A DNA stretch of 64,000 bases from Symbiodinium natans (GCA_905221605.1 CAJNDS010002395.1:255001-319000), one strand, 5' to 3'. Shown: positions 1 to 11,186, numbered from the stretch's first letter. The notes: generated by a model from the letters alone, not told the origin. Made by a program: numbers and translations.

Positions 1-2263
1 AGGTAGCCCCTGCAATTTGAGTCACAATGCGATCGATGATCTCAGGGGAGTGCTTCGCAAATGCAAAGTCTGGCAAAACACGGCCATTGGCTCCGTTCTC
101 GTGGCCAGGCGCGAGCGGCACCTTATGTGACTTACGTGTGTTTACTGTCTGGTCTAGTCTGTTGGCACTGACCCGCGGATGCCACACCAACAAACTCACC
201 GGCAGTGCAACAAGCAGCAAGCAGCAAGTGTCAAGCAACCTATGTCCAGCAATCACTGTACACTGTACGCTACTGCAATTCAACGGCGCGTGCCAGCATT
301 ATGCAACTCTAAACATTGCATGCCAATGCCATCATAACATCATGCAAGTCATACTACTACTGACTCAAGTGAAGACGCTAGCAGCTTGCACCCCTCCAGG
401 AACAATGCAATCAGGATCTCGTTGGGATAGCTCTGCTGCAATGTGCTCGACACTGTCTTTGCGAAAAAGTGGAGATTCTGCAGACACGGCAATGACTGCA
501 ATTCTGCATGCTGAAAATCAGCCCATTCTCCGATGTACTCGTTCCACTCTTTCAGGCAGCCTGACAAGCGTCATGAGTTCTGTTACAGTTATATTTTGGC
601 AATGCGACGCGGTCACACATCACGCACACAAATTTAATTTAAGAGTGCATCGGCTTACTTTCCCACTGCTCACCGCTCACCGGTAATTGCACTTCCTGTA
701 ACATCATGCAGCACTTATGCGTCAAGAAGCCCAGGTTTTGGAGACTGTTGTAGAAGCGCTTGGAGAGATCGAACAGCTGCCACGTTTTGTAGCGCGCTGA
801 AAAGTTGTTGCGAATGAACTCGCCAATCATCTTGGACCATTGACAATTCCCCGTAGTCAAGCCTGCCTTCTCGGCATGTCTGAACCATGCCTGAGCATGA
901 GGACGGAGCGAACTGACGCTCACGGCTCACACACAGCTTGCAAACATGGCAACATGGTGCGCAGAAAGCTTGGCGATGTGCAGTGTCGACCTCTGGGACA
1001 CCCATGACCATTTCCAAGTATGTGCAGCCAAGACCAGTGTGGAAATCATTGTGCAAGTCTCGAAGGAAACTGAGCTCCACGCAAGGTGCGAACACATTCA
1101 TCAATCAATACAGTCGATACAATACATGACACTACTGTGAAGTCTCCTAAGTCTTTCATGCCACACAGCCACCCACACACACAGAGATTTATCAATTGAA
1201 TATGCCATGACACATGCAAACGCACTCTGGCATTTTGGAGCTGAACACCCTGGCATTTGTGAGGCCACGCTCCAGCGTTGCCTTCACGTTTTTGTTGTCC
1301 GGTCGCTCCTCGGCCGCCATGTACAGTGCCTCCGACCTGATAGCGACATGATACTGATACGCAACCCAAACGTAATTGTGATTCAGCAAGTTTAGCAAGT
1401 TCAGCAAGTCAGCAACCAACAACTCGTCAACTCATCAACTAGCAGCCACACAATCATCGCAAGCAACAAGGAACAACACCACTCTGACTCTGCATCATCA
1501 TGGCATGTCAGAGCATGTCAGTATCAGCAAGCAGCAAGCAGCAAGCGCCTACCAACTACTCAACAAGCCACAAGTCAACACACAGCATGAGTGACGAGCC
1601 GCAGGGTCCCGAAGCTGAGGGCCAAATACTGTTGTTTGGCCGGCTCGTACACAAGCCAGGGTTCCCCCCGGACACCCTCCACTATGCCAGCCTGGAATAT
1701 GCGCGCCATATACGAGCGCACGGCGCCTCCCGTTTTGCGCTGGTTAAGCGGGTGGCGGACTATGTTCCGTCCGCCGTCTTCGCGGAGCCAGGGAATGGTG
1801 CGGCAATCTCCATCCTGATGCTCGTAGCACTCACACCCAAGATCATGCACTCACACAGCAAGACAGCAAGCGGCAGCAAGCGAAGCTAAATATAGTCATC
1901 ATGACATCATGACGACTCATCATGACAACAGGAATCACAACTCGGCAAACACACGACTCCGGTGATGTTATGTGACGCCTGGTAGATTTCAAAGATCTTG
2001 TTGAGCAGGATTGTGCCTTTCTCTGCGTCGTCTGAAATCTTGAAGCGAGCCTTCAGGTCCAAATTCTGGCCGAACAAAATCTCTTGCGCATTCTTGTACC
2101 TGAGGCTGCTCGCTGCAGAATGCCTCTCCATGAGAATTTCTTTCTCTTCTATGTTTCGTGTTTGTTTAGTTGTTTAGATAAGATAAGGTCCCCACGACTG
2201 TTCCTTTTGCTGTGCCAAGAATTGGTCTGAGCCAGCAATGACATCAGCACTGGAGCCTGCCAT
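1..2263 (-). CDS. Unknown multi-exon protein, 3' end beyond window
   Basis: Product not recognised. Eight exons can be joined on the minus strand with reading phase preserved at every junction: 2263-2191, 2148-1979, 1814-1600, 1336-1225, 1074-969, 925-731, 560-385 and 121-1, running off the left edge. The ATG at 2263 begins MAGSSADVIAGSD. Exon text is protein-like throughout, for example NAQEILFGQNLDLKARFKI, RSYMARIFQAGIVEGVRGEP, WSKMIGEFIRNNFSARYK and LKEWNEYIGEWADFQHAEL. Two introns are only 42-43 nt (2149-2190 and 926-968); the others are 150-263 nt. Introns start GA, GC, or ambiguously (CT/TG when cut after AG), and several are flanked by short repeats of AG or GAG. The protein looks soluble and largely alpha-helical, with no signal peptide or membrane segment seen. 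Its start may lie further upstream. It follows the methyltransferase gene in the same orientation. Confidence 0.72.
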
Positions 2264-3197
2264 AATTGCCTCCAATTGGACACACGTTCATCAAAAGTTC
2301 AAAATTCAAATTTGACATGTCGCACGGTGGCTGTACAGTTGTACAGCGCCCAGCTGTGTGACGCATCAATGCACCTACAAGGCCAGTACTTACTTTGTGC
2401 GAAATGCCCCGTCCTGCGAGCAGCAAGTAGTAGAACAGCACAGCGAGACGACAAGTCAAGTCACTTTGACCACTCCACTACCACACTTTCACGAGCCGAA
2501 ACTCAGCTCGGTGGGAAGAGCGTAACGCTGCTACTGGCTGTGCACGCCGCAAGCTCTAGAAAAACAACATGTTGGCTGACCTTAGTGCTTGCAAAGCTTT
2601 CGCAGCAGCTTAGGCTCACGCATGTAGCCGTCATGCGGCTGACTGACTGGTCATTTCTGTCTTGCGTGTGTTGAAACTGATGGTTCCTGTCATCAGCGAC
2701 TTCACATGAGCATAACGACTTCACATAAGCACAGTCGCAATAACATACTAGCATACACGGAGAGTGCAGTGCAGTGCACGGTGCAGCGGCAACTTGTTTT
2801 CCTCACGCGGTGCCTCCCTGGATCGCGGTGAGAAGGTTAGAATGTGTTTCGAAAAGCCCAGCGCGACGTGACTGCATTATCACAATAAAACACAACTCAA
2901 CATTACTTTTGTTGAGTGATTCTAAACAAGAATAATTGATTCGTTCTAGTTCTCACGAGTTTGCGACTTCACAGTGTCATTGTTGGTCATGCCGCGCCAT
3001 GAGTCAATGCTATCGCAACGGGTTCATTGCGCACTCTTGCTGCCTACAATACTACAAGATGGTGAAACGCCAACCGCTAAGCAAAAACCAACAACAACTG
3101 CAAGCAAGCAGTGCAATGCATCAAGTTAAGTGCAACACATCAACACATCATGCAAGCGCAAGTGTGACTGCAAGCCAGCTGTGTGGACTATACATGG

Positions 3198-5898
3198 TCA
3201 GCGTCGCTTGCTCCCGGAGATCATGCGTGCTAGGTTCGCAAGACCTGCTGTAAGACCATGATTTGTTGGCTTTGCCTGTGGTGTGTGCGTAGTCATAGTT
3301 GTGACACTGTGCGTTGCTTTGGGCTTGATGACAGAGTGGTCGGGTTTTGCACTCGAACCACCTGCCGAGTCTGTTCCAGACTTAGCATCTGATGATGATG
3401 CGACCGACAAAGCTGACGGTGCCCTTGGCAGCTGCGTTGATGTGGTGGAAGTGGAAGTCTCTTTCCGACTTCCACATATGATCACATAAGCCAAGCAAAT
3501 GCCCACAGCTTCGCAATGCATTGCATTCCCAGCTTGTCCGGCATGAGCTGTCCGATCCGACGTTGCTCTGATGGTATCGCTCAGCCAAGAATTGTCTTCG
3601 GAGTAGGTGTCGTCATCAAAACCGTCCAACGCAAAGGAACACACGCTCACACCGCCACTGAACACATTCAAGATAGGGAACCCTTGGCACAAGAGTGTCT
3701 CTCGAGCAGTTAACCATCTGCAATGCCTGTCTGACCTTAGCTCAGCGACATGCACAGAATCTTAACAGCTACTGCGTGTCTACACAATAACATACCCGAG
3801 CGAAAGGTTGCAGTTATGCTTTAGCAGCTGGGTGACCAAAGAATCCCGTTATTCTTTGTCAGAGTGAAGATGCGCTCGCTGTCTGACACTGTTGATGTCG
3901 AAAACTCTGGGTTCTGATTGAGTTGATACACTTGCCCTGGCCCTTGATCTCGAAATCCATCCAAGAACTTGCGCTCACTGTCTGTCAATGTACTCCAAAA
4001 CGACCCGCAAGGTGTCATATCTAGGGGATCAAGGCTCTCGAGAGTGTCCTCGTCTTGCGTGTCTGACGCACCCCAGCTAGTCTGCGGCCGACCAGCGGCC
4101 CACAGTAGCTCGCCTCTCAGCTCGCGGGGTCCTGACACAAGGAATATCTCCCAGCTTGGGTGGGCTGCCGTTGCCTCGTAGCCCGCACTGAGAAATAGGC
4201 GACTGTACGCGTGCAGCGGCTGGGCTATTGGCCCTGCCTTGAGCTTGTGGATAAGCAATGTGAACTTTCTCTTCCGAACTATGGGCCAGCCCAGTTCGGC
4301 GGGATCAATGACTGCCTGCTGGATGTAATATAAATGACCCAGCAGTTCTTGAAAAAGATCCGTGACGAACCCCATAACATTTTCTTGCAGAACATACTTT
4401 TCTTGTATGATCAGCCGCTGGCCAATCCACGCGAATAACGCGGGTGTTGTTTTCCCCTGCAAACCTTGTTGTAGGCCACGGACACTGAAATCCGTACAAG
4501 GGGTCCCGGCTACATGGACGTCAGCATCTTCAGCCTTATTTGCACAGAAAAAGATCAAGCAGCATGCCTGCGCAACCGCAGCATTCAGCAACAACAAACA
4601 TACAGTTCTTCTCAGCCGAATTGAATGGAACATCAACTCAGCAAACTGCCAGCAGCTAGCACAAATCAATATAGCCCAGGAGCCTTACACATGCTGTCGC
4701 AGTTGACGCAATAGCTGTGTGTGCTTATCAGGCTTTGGGTGGGTGTAGTTTTCAAAAGCTCCCGGGCGACCTCAACGAACGTTCCTTGTTCTATCAGGCT
4801 GTTCATCTTGCTGACAAAGGCTGGCTCCCAGAATGTGTTCATGTCATCGAAGAGACACTTAGGACCATTGGGAGATCTTTGCAGCTCCAGCTGTGATTTT
4901 GCGAAGTTCTCAATGCCATACATGTTCTGAATGACTGGTCTGTCAACAACAGGAACACCTGCCTCCTTCGCAAGCCCAACACTCAAACACTCCAATGCAA
5001 CGATTGGAGTGTCGATTCCTGAAAACGCAGTGGATATCTTGAGCGTAGACATAGTGTCGCCAACTTGACGCAAGAACTTCTTGAATGCATCGTCCGACAG
5101 ATGTGAATCATCATCACCGATCTGGTCTGACGCAATCTGATTCTTCCAGCTCGCTTTGAGGACTTTGTTTGGCCAGCTCATCAGTTGCTTGATCTTTTCA
5201 ATTCTGTCACACTGCGCGTTGCTCAGTGCATCTAGTTGTGTCTTCCTTTTGTCTGTTGTGGTTGCATCGCCAATAGAAGCTTCCGCAACGCAGGCCTCTG
5301 GCGTTTGGCCTTGGTGGCAGCGATCTTGCTTGTGTGTTTGCATGTCCTGATCAGCTCTGTGACTATCAGCTGGCATATGGGCTGGATCATCTTTGTCAAT
5401 CGTGCTTGGACGTGCCTGGTCTTGGGCGGTGGTTGGTTGTGCTTGTTGTTGGTCCTCAAAGCTTTGAAGGTATCCTTCTTGTACGTGCTCTGCCGTGCCC
5501 TCGTCAGATTGCGCGGCGACTGATGCCTGTCGTGTGCCGGGTTCATTTGGCATTGCCTGAGTGGTGCTTGTATGGGCTGCGGCAGTAGCAATGCTTGCAT
5601 TGTCCTCGTTGGCTGTGCGCGGCACATTTTCAACCCCTTGCAACGTCTCTAGCACTGACATTGCTGTGATGTGTTCGTCTGAGTCTGGTGGTGCTGCGGC
5701 TGTGGCTTCTGCTGCAGTTGCGTTGTTGGTTAGACCTGTGTCACTGTTTGACGCAGGTCCAGAAGTGTTCACCTTGGCCGCAGACGCACTGCGGAAGATC
5801 TGGTTCATGCCTTCCTGTGTTACTCGCCCCGTCCACTGCACCTTTTCTGGCTCTGAATCTGTTTTTTTGAGTTTCTTCTTTGGAGCAGCAGGAGACAT
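3198..5898 (-). CDS. Cytosine-C5 DNA methyltransferase, three exons
   Basis: Predicted to transfer a methyl group from S-adenosylmethionine to cytosine C5 in DNA in the nucleus. Exons 5898-4684, 4534-3828 and 3726-3198 join in frame to 2451 nt (816 aa). About 260 residues of low-complexity, acidic N-terminus precede the catalytic domain. The motifs appear in family order: motif I TAFSGIDTP (SAM binding), motif IV GTPCTDFS with the catalytic Cys, motif VI QENV, a motif VIII-like RKRKF, LTARETLLCQGFP, and motif X GNAMH. A Ser/Thr-rich tail of about 100 residues follows. Intron 1 (4535-4683) is GC-AG and flanked by AAGGCT at both ends; intron 2 (3727-3827) is flanked by AG. No PHD, BAH, chromodomain or reverse transcriptase is visible in the gene. 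The frame stays open upstream of 5898, and another ATG (MAPKKGQQ, 6013) lies in a different frame, so the N-terminus is uncertain. The family has been reported inside dinoflagellate retrotransposons. Confidence 0.88.
4535..4683 (-). other. GC-AG intron flanked by 6-bp direct repeat
   Basis: Removing this 149-nt segment joins NCDSMCK directly to AEDADVHVAGTPCTDFS and restores the methyltransferase between motif I and motif IV. The hexamer AAGGCT occurs at both boundaries, so the exact cut within it is ambiguous. The most natural cut gives AAG|GCTCCTGG...AATAAG|GCT, a GC-AG intron with G after the acceptor, as is common in dinoflagellates. Confidence 0.75.
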
Positions 5899-6039
5899 AG
5901 ACGGAGCAGAGCGTGGCTTGGGTGCACTTTTGGAAGCGGTTCGTGGTGGCTTGATGGCTTGGGCGATGCTTCGGTGTTCCAGGCTTCTGGCTGTTGTCCT
6001 TTTTTCGGCGCCATGGCGGGGCTGAGGATATCAATCAAA

Positions 6040-6650
6040 AAAAACACAGGAACTATAGGTGTACTTACACCACGAATTATTGCCAATACTGTCAAAAGTG
6101 TCAGTGTTTATATTGCTGTGTAACGGATGTCCTTACATCCTACGCAAGTCTTATTACAATCAAATCACACTTGTGCGACTGACCTGACGTTGCAGCATAC
6201 ATCAAACACACACCTCGGGGAAACAACGTGTATCATGCCACAGCAAACTTCTTCCACTCTCACGGCTACAACTCAACAACTTCAAAACGGGCAGCTGCAC
6301 AACACTGCATTCATGAAGCAACACGGCGGTAGCTCGCGACATCTCATGAAGATCATGTCCAGCTGTACAGCCGCCAACCTCAGTATGTGTTCGCAGTCCC
6401 AACCAACAAACAATAATATTGGATTCTTATCATTGACCTCAACAGCCTCAACAGCAAAGTTAATTCATTATACAAAAAACACGTCGCAACTTTACAACCA
6501 ACACATAAGCATAGAACATAAAAGTGCGGTTTTGATTTAATTACATTACATAACACATTGACAATGTTTGAAGCCACTCAATATCAAAGTCTTATTTACA
6601 AATCTGAAAAAATCATCTCTGTTTTTTTCATTGTTAGTATTATGATATTC
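6040..6650. other. Gene-free spacer upstream of methyltransferase
   Basis: About 600 bases between the methyltransferase N-terminus and the minisatellite. The sequence is AT-rich with many ACA/CAA runs. Short open frames on both strands have no protein-like composition. I see no gene or recognisable regulatory motif in it. Confidence 0.5.
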
Positions 6651-6734
6651 ATATGGGTACGAGACCTCAGAACGTATAAGTCCTTAGGTAATTCATAATC
6701 ATAAGATTGCCTGAGACACTAACTCCCTACAAAT

Positions 6735-7605
6735 GGGTGTGGCCATGAGGACTCGAGTCTTGGAGGGTGGGCTGGCCTGAGGACTTCAGTCATTAGGGAA
6801 TGGGTGGCCTGGGATTGAGTCCTAAGGGGGGGTGGCGGGACTCCAGTCTGAGGGGTCTGGGGGGGGGGGGTGGCCTGAGGACTCCAGTCCTTAGGGAAGG
6901 GGTGGCCTGAAGACTTGAGTCCTCAGGCCTGGGTGGCCTGAGGACTCCAGTGCTGAGGGTGGGAGTGGTCTGAGGACTTCAGTCCTTAGGGAAGGGGTGG
7001 CCTGAGGACTTGAGTCCTCAGGCCTGGGTGGCCTGAGGACTCCAATGCTGAGGGGGGGGGGGGTGGCCTGAGGACTCGAGTTCTGAGGGTGGGAGTGGTC
7101 TGAGGACTTCAGTCCTTAGGGAAGGGGTGGCCTGAGGACTTGAGTCCTCAGGGCTGGGTGGCCTGAGGACTCCAATGCTGAGGGGGGGGGGTGGCCTGAG
7201 GACTCGAGTTCTGAGGGTGGGAGTGGTCTGAGGACTTCAGTCCTTAGGGAAGGGGTGGCCTGAGGACTTGAGTCTTCAGGGCTGGTGGCCTGAGGACTCG
7301 AGTTCTCAGGGTGGGGTGGCCTGAGAACCCCAGTCCTTAGGGAAGGGTTGGTGTCCTGAGGACTCCAGTCCTGAGGGAAGGGGTAGCCTGAGGACTCAAG
7401 TGCTTAGGCGGGTGGCCTGAGGACTCGAGTTCTGAGGGTGGGGGTTGGCCTGAGGACTCCAGTCCTTAGGGAAGGGGTAACCTGAGGACTCGAGTTCTGA
7501 AGGTGGGGGTGGCCTGAGAACTCCAGTCCTTAGGGAAGGGGTGGCCTGAGGACTACAGTCTTTAGGCTCAGGTCCTTAGGGAGAGGGTAGCCTGAGGACT
7601 CAAGC
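6735..7605. repeat. Palindromic G-rich minisatellite, ~33-nt units
   Basis: A degenerate tandem array of roughly 25 units. Each unit carries an inverted pair built on CCTGAGGACT ... AGTCCTCAGG (or AGTCCTTAGG), followed by a G-rich spacer such as GGGAAGGGGTGG. Several units between 7000 and 7150 contain runs of 8-11 G. The array is bounded on the right by a GTT/CTG trinucleotide tract. No open frame through it looks like a protein. Confidence 0.9.
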
Positions 7606-7611
7606 TGCTGC

Positions 7612-7680
<69 letters not shown>

Positions 7681-7689
7681 CGTTGTTGG

Positions 7690-7779
<90 letters not shown>

Positions 7780-7790
7780 ATGCTGCTGCT
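7606..7790. repeat. GTT and CTG trinucleotide tracts
   Basis: An almost pure (GTT)n run at about 7612-7680 is followed by (CTG)n at about 7691-7788. Read on the minus strand these are CAG and CAA repeats, which would encode polyglutamine in one frame. They lie just 3' of the last exon I can support for the KTPAR gene, so they are more likely in its 3' region or an intron than in coding sequence. The long homopolymeric frames here are repeat artefacts. Confidence 0.9.
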
Positions 7791-7939
7791 TGTTGTTGCT
7801 GTTGCAGGCACAGTGCAACCAGTCATCAAGTCATCATGTCATCAAGCCAACATGCACGCAATCACAGCAAGTGTTCAGACATCTCAGAATCTCAGATCAC
7901 TTCAGCAACACAGCAACACCACATGCCAGAAATCTGTTG

Positions 7940-9071
7940 TTGTCATAATAAGTCCGAGTCACGAAGTCATCGTAGGCGTGCGCGTAATCCCCGACCTGAG
8001 CGGAACTTTTGATATACTAGCTGTGGCTGTGTCGTGGGTCGCTCTGCGCATCAAGTCAAGTCAAACAGTCAATATCATGCATGTTGCAGCGGCACAACAC
8101 ACGCTGCGTAATGGCTGCTTTTTGAACCGTGCGCAACTGCCAGCGCAAGTCTTTGAACCACTGCCGACCCCTGCCACTGTCCTAGTCGTTGCCGCTGCCG
8201 CTGTCTACATCTACAGGCGACGCCAAACATAGCAGGGCCACAGTTGCTGGTGATAGACTCTCACTGTCAGAACTTGACGACGAATCTGACTCGGTCGCAG
8301 TACCAATGCCACCAACGCATGCCTTCTCAGCACCACTGTCACCAACATGTGCCTCCTGACTAGCAGTCAAGCATTCATCAAATGTGCCAAACACTTGCAT
8401 GGCATGACGACACAGCACAATCAGCACAACAACAATTCACGCTGCATGACTGCATGACAAGCTTTAAATATTTGTCATAGTCCTTGTCTATTGGCAGCAG
8501 TGGCGGTTGCACCGGCACCGGCGTTTCTGTAGATGGTAATGGCCGGGATTTTTGCTTGGTCTTGGCTTTTGGCGACGCGACCTTTCCCCGTGCTGGCGTC
8601 TTGGATCTCTCCCTTTCGCGAGCTGGCGTCTTGGATTTTTTCCTTGTTGGTGTCTTGGATGGTTTACGCCCCCGGGCTGGCGTCTTGGACTTGGATCTTC
8701 CCCTTGCCTGTGCTGGTGCCTTGGATGATCTACTGGCCCGAGCTGGTGTCTTGGATTTTCCCCTTCCCCGTGATGCATTTTCCCGTGCCGGTGCCTTTTC
8801 CTTGGCTTGTCTATTCTTGGGTGCCCTTTGTGGTGATGTCTTGGATTTCGGTGATCGCTGTCTGCGTTTTTCTGTCGAGCCTGCCGCAGCTTCCTTTGCC
8901 GGGGCCGCAGCTTCCTTAGCATCCTTCTTATCCTTCTCCTTCTTAGCTCCTCGCACTGGTGGCTTTGCAGGAGTTGGCGACCGATTTGCGACCGCGACCG
9001 GTCTCTGTGAACCGGCAGCAGGCGACGACTGCTGACGAGGTTGTTGCTCCGAAGAAGATGCGACTGGCCTC
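7940..9071 (-). CDS. Basic KTPAR-repeat protein, multi-exon
   Basis: Not assigned to a named family. The main exon (about 9071-8470) opens after a TGAG acceptor. It encodes an alanine/proline/lysine-rich domain with at least six variants of K-S-K-T-P-A-R between about 8740 and 8580, ending in LLPIDKDYDKYLKL. Repeated KTPAR resembles the basic tails of linker-histone-like and SR-type proteins, so a nucleic-acid-binding nuclear role is an inference. Probable downstream exons on the same strand are 8402-8190 (VFGTFDECLTASQEAHVG, then a serine/acidic run), 8187-8085 (RQWFKDLRWQLRTVQKAA) and 8000-7945 (VGDYAHAYDDFVTRTYYDN). I could not phase every junction, so the exon chain is tentative. The first exon upstream of 9071 was not found. 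Confidence 0.55.
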
Positions 9072-9079
9072 AGTACATT

Positions 9080-9490
9080 TCTTTTGGCTTGACTGACTCA
9101 ACAGAACATGAACATGAACATTGCACCCGCGTCAAGACAAGACAACACACAATCAAGACATCAATCACATCATGTAGCGCACTCGTCTAGCCGCAACAAA
9201 GGCACACATCATTGCTCTTCCGCGCCGGTGTTCTCGAGCGCCCGCGAGCAGGTGTTCTGGAGCGGCCGCGAGCACCCTGACAGCTCAGCTTGTGCGTATT
9301 CATATGAACACATGGGCTATGTATGATGTGTGCAGCTTGTCTGTGAATCAGCAGATTTCAATGTCTTTCAAGTGTATCTCTCTCAGCTCACTCATGCGTC
9401 GCTCGTGTCCTGCGCGCTCCTCGCGTCGTTCAACCGTTGCAGGACTGCTGCAGCATCCTGCCGTAGCTTACTAAATTACAAACCCATACA
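9080..9490. other. Spacer between proline-rich and KTPAR genes
   Basis: About 400 bases with CA-rich, intron-like sequence (ACATGAACATGAAC, CAAGACAAGACAAC). It should contain the missing first exon of the KTPAR gene if that gene begins here. No stretch long enough to call as coding was seen on the minus strand. Confidence 0.4.
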
Positions 9491-9493
9491 TGT

Positions 9494-10915
9494 TCATGAT
9501 TTATTAGCGCAGCAAAAGCATGCCGCACACATTATATTGTCCTCGGTCTGCGGCTGCTCGCGCGACTCCTGCGTGTTGTCATCGTCATTGACATCGCTCA
9601 TGCAATCCGGTTCCGGATCCAGTGATGGATCGCAAAGGTTCGCTGACCGCAAACCATACTCTTGGGACTCTCGTGTCCGACCTCGCTGGCATGCAGCCTG
9701 CACCATTGCATCCTGCGCTGCTTTTTCTTGCTCAGCTTGCTGCCAGGCTTGCTGCTGCGCTGCGAGATATGCTTCCGCAGCCCTCCGTTGTGCTTCGGCA
9801 AGGGCTGCCTGTTCTTGCAAAAACTGCTCGTATTCCTTCTGCTCCATCTGGGCACGCAGGTCGCGCCCGATCCGCCGTGCCTCTGCAAGCTCTGCGTCCA
9901 TTTGAACGCTAGGGATGTGGGGTGCTGCCGAAGGTCTTGGAGCTGGAGCACGCGCCTTGGGCTTCAAAGTCGCCGCAGACTCGGCGGCTGCTGGCGGCAT
10001 TGTCTCCTCAGCCTTGGGCGGCACCGGCACCTGTGGCGGTGGCGGCATTGCCGGCTCGGTCATTTTTTCTTCTTCATTCTCTTCTTCTTCTTCCTCTTTT
10101 TCTTTTTTTACGTCTTCTTCTTCGGATTCGGAGGGCACTCTGGGCGGTGTTGGCGGCAGCGGCTGGGGCTTAGGCGGCGGTGGCGGAGCATCTGGTGGGG
10201 CTGGAGGTGTTGGCAAGCGCTGCAAGTGCACTGGAAGATTGTCACGCCTGAAGTGCTTCTCTTCAGGCCCACTGTTCGTAAACTTGGGGCGTGCCACTGG
10301 CTGCTGCAAAGGGAAAAGACACTCGTCTATCATGGATGGTGGGAACGGAGGGAAATGGTGCATGCAACCCGGTGGCCCCAAGCACCCCGGCAGTCCCACT
10401 GACCCGAGTGGTCCTAAAGACCCCATCGCCATCACACCTGGCAGCAGTGGCGGTGTCACACCTGGCTGTAGAAAGGCGCCTGGTCTGCATGACGATAACG
10501 GTGGCGGTGGCACACCTGCACCCAGTGGCACTGTGCATGGCAGCACGCCTGGGCCTGCCATCATCGGCTGTGCTGGTGGTGGGGGCACCAAGTTTGGTTG
10601 CGAACACGGCGGCGGCGGTATGTGCTGAGGTGGCGGTGGGGGCGGAGGACCTGTGTTCGTTCGCTGCAGTGGCACTGTGCCTGGCAGCACGTTTGTGCCT
10701 GGCATCATCGGCCGTGCTGGTGGCGCCGTGTTTGGTTGCTCACGCTGTGGCGGTCTGTGCTGTGGCGGAGGATAAGGTGGCTCTCTGGGTCCATGGGCAT
10801 GGCTTGGTGGGCGATGAGGTTCATTGGGCCTTAGAGAACCTGGTATCTCCGGCTGTAACCTCAGCTGTGCTCGGAGCCTCGGAGGCAGCGCCTTTGCCGT
10901 TGGTCTTCTTGACAT
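9494..10915 (-). CDS. Proline-rich protein with charged coiled coil
   Basis: Function not recognised. A single open frame of 473 codons starts at the ATG at 10915 (MSRRPTAKALPPRL). Residues about 20-250 are dominated by proline, with runs such as GPPPPPPPQHIPPPP, which suggests an extended scaffold that could bind SH3, WW or EVH1-type domains. An acidic E/K block (about residues 265-290) leads to a predicted coiled coil around residues 350-410 (MDAELAEARRIGRDLRAQM, then an A/Q/E-rich helix). The C-terminus is acidic and ends in a cysteine cluster, CAACFCC. No signal peptide or transmembrane helix is visible. It is in the same orientation as both neighbours. Low-complexity composition makes homology calls unreliable, and a small 3' intron cannot be excluded. 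Confidence 0.65.
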   Translation of the reverse strand: MSRRPTAKALPPRLRAQLRLQPEIPGSLRPNEPHRPPSHAHGPREPPYPPPQHRPPQREQPNTAPPARPMMPGTNVLPGTVPLQRTNTGPPPPPPPQHIPPPPCSQPNLVPPPPAQPMMAGPGVLPCTVPLGAGVPPPPLSSCRPGAFLQPGVTPPLLPGVMAMGSLGPLGSVGLPGCLGPPGCMHHFPPFPPSMIDECLFPLQQPVARPKFTNSGPEEKHFRRDNLPVHLQRLPTPPAPPDAPPPPPKPQPLPPTPPRVPSESEEEDVKKEKEEEEEENEEEKMTEPAMPPPPQVPVPPKAEETMPPAAAESAATLKPKARAPAPRPSAAPHIPSVQMDAELAEARRIGRDLRAQMEQKEYEQFLQEQAALAEAQRRAAEAYLAAQQQAWQQAEQEKAAQDAMVQAACQRGRTRESQEYGLRSANLCDPSLDPEPDCMSDVNDDDNTQESREQPQTEDNIMCAACFCCANKS

Positions 10916-11186
10916 GGCGACGAGTCTATCAGCTGAAAACAACCAGAATGCTACTGCCCACATGTGAAATTTAGCTGTCAGTGTCTGTCAGATCAGCTAT
11001 TTGCTATGCACCACAGCCGGCAAACACTGCACCTGAACAAAAACAACTTGCTGCGTCGCGCAGTGCGTTCTTCCACACACAACAACACGTCAAGAACACG
11101 GCAAGAACATCAACTGACAAGCTGCCAACTGCCAACTGTGACTGCTGTGACTGTCGGACTGTCGGATGACAATTGAGGCTGAGGCT

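Noticed and set aside
27-686. 219-codon open frame on the plus strand at the left edge
   Set aside because: The opposite strand carries three phase-consistent exons of the unknown minus-strand gene over the same bases. The plus product has no protein-like pattern.
6735-7605. CRISPR-like array of spaced palindromic repeats
   Set aside because: Spacers are themselves G-rich repeats of similar sequence, no cas genes are present, and the context is eukaryotic. It is a minisatellite.
7600-8232. Long poly-Leu, poly-Ala, poly-Ser and poly-Gln frames
   Set aside because: They are translations of the GTT and CTG microsatellites and lack coherent flanking sequence.
9662-10974. Long plus-strand frames opposite the proline-rich gene
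   Set aside because: They are the complement of a GC-rich proline-coding region; the minus strand has a sensible ATG, domain layout and stop.
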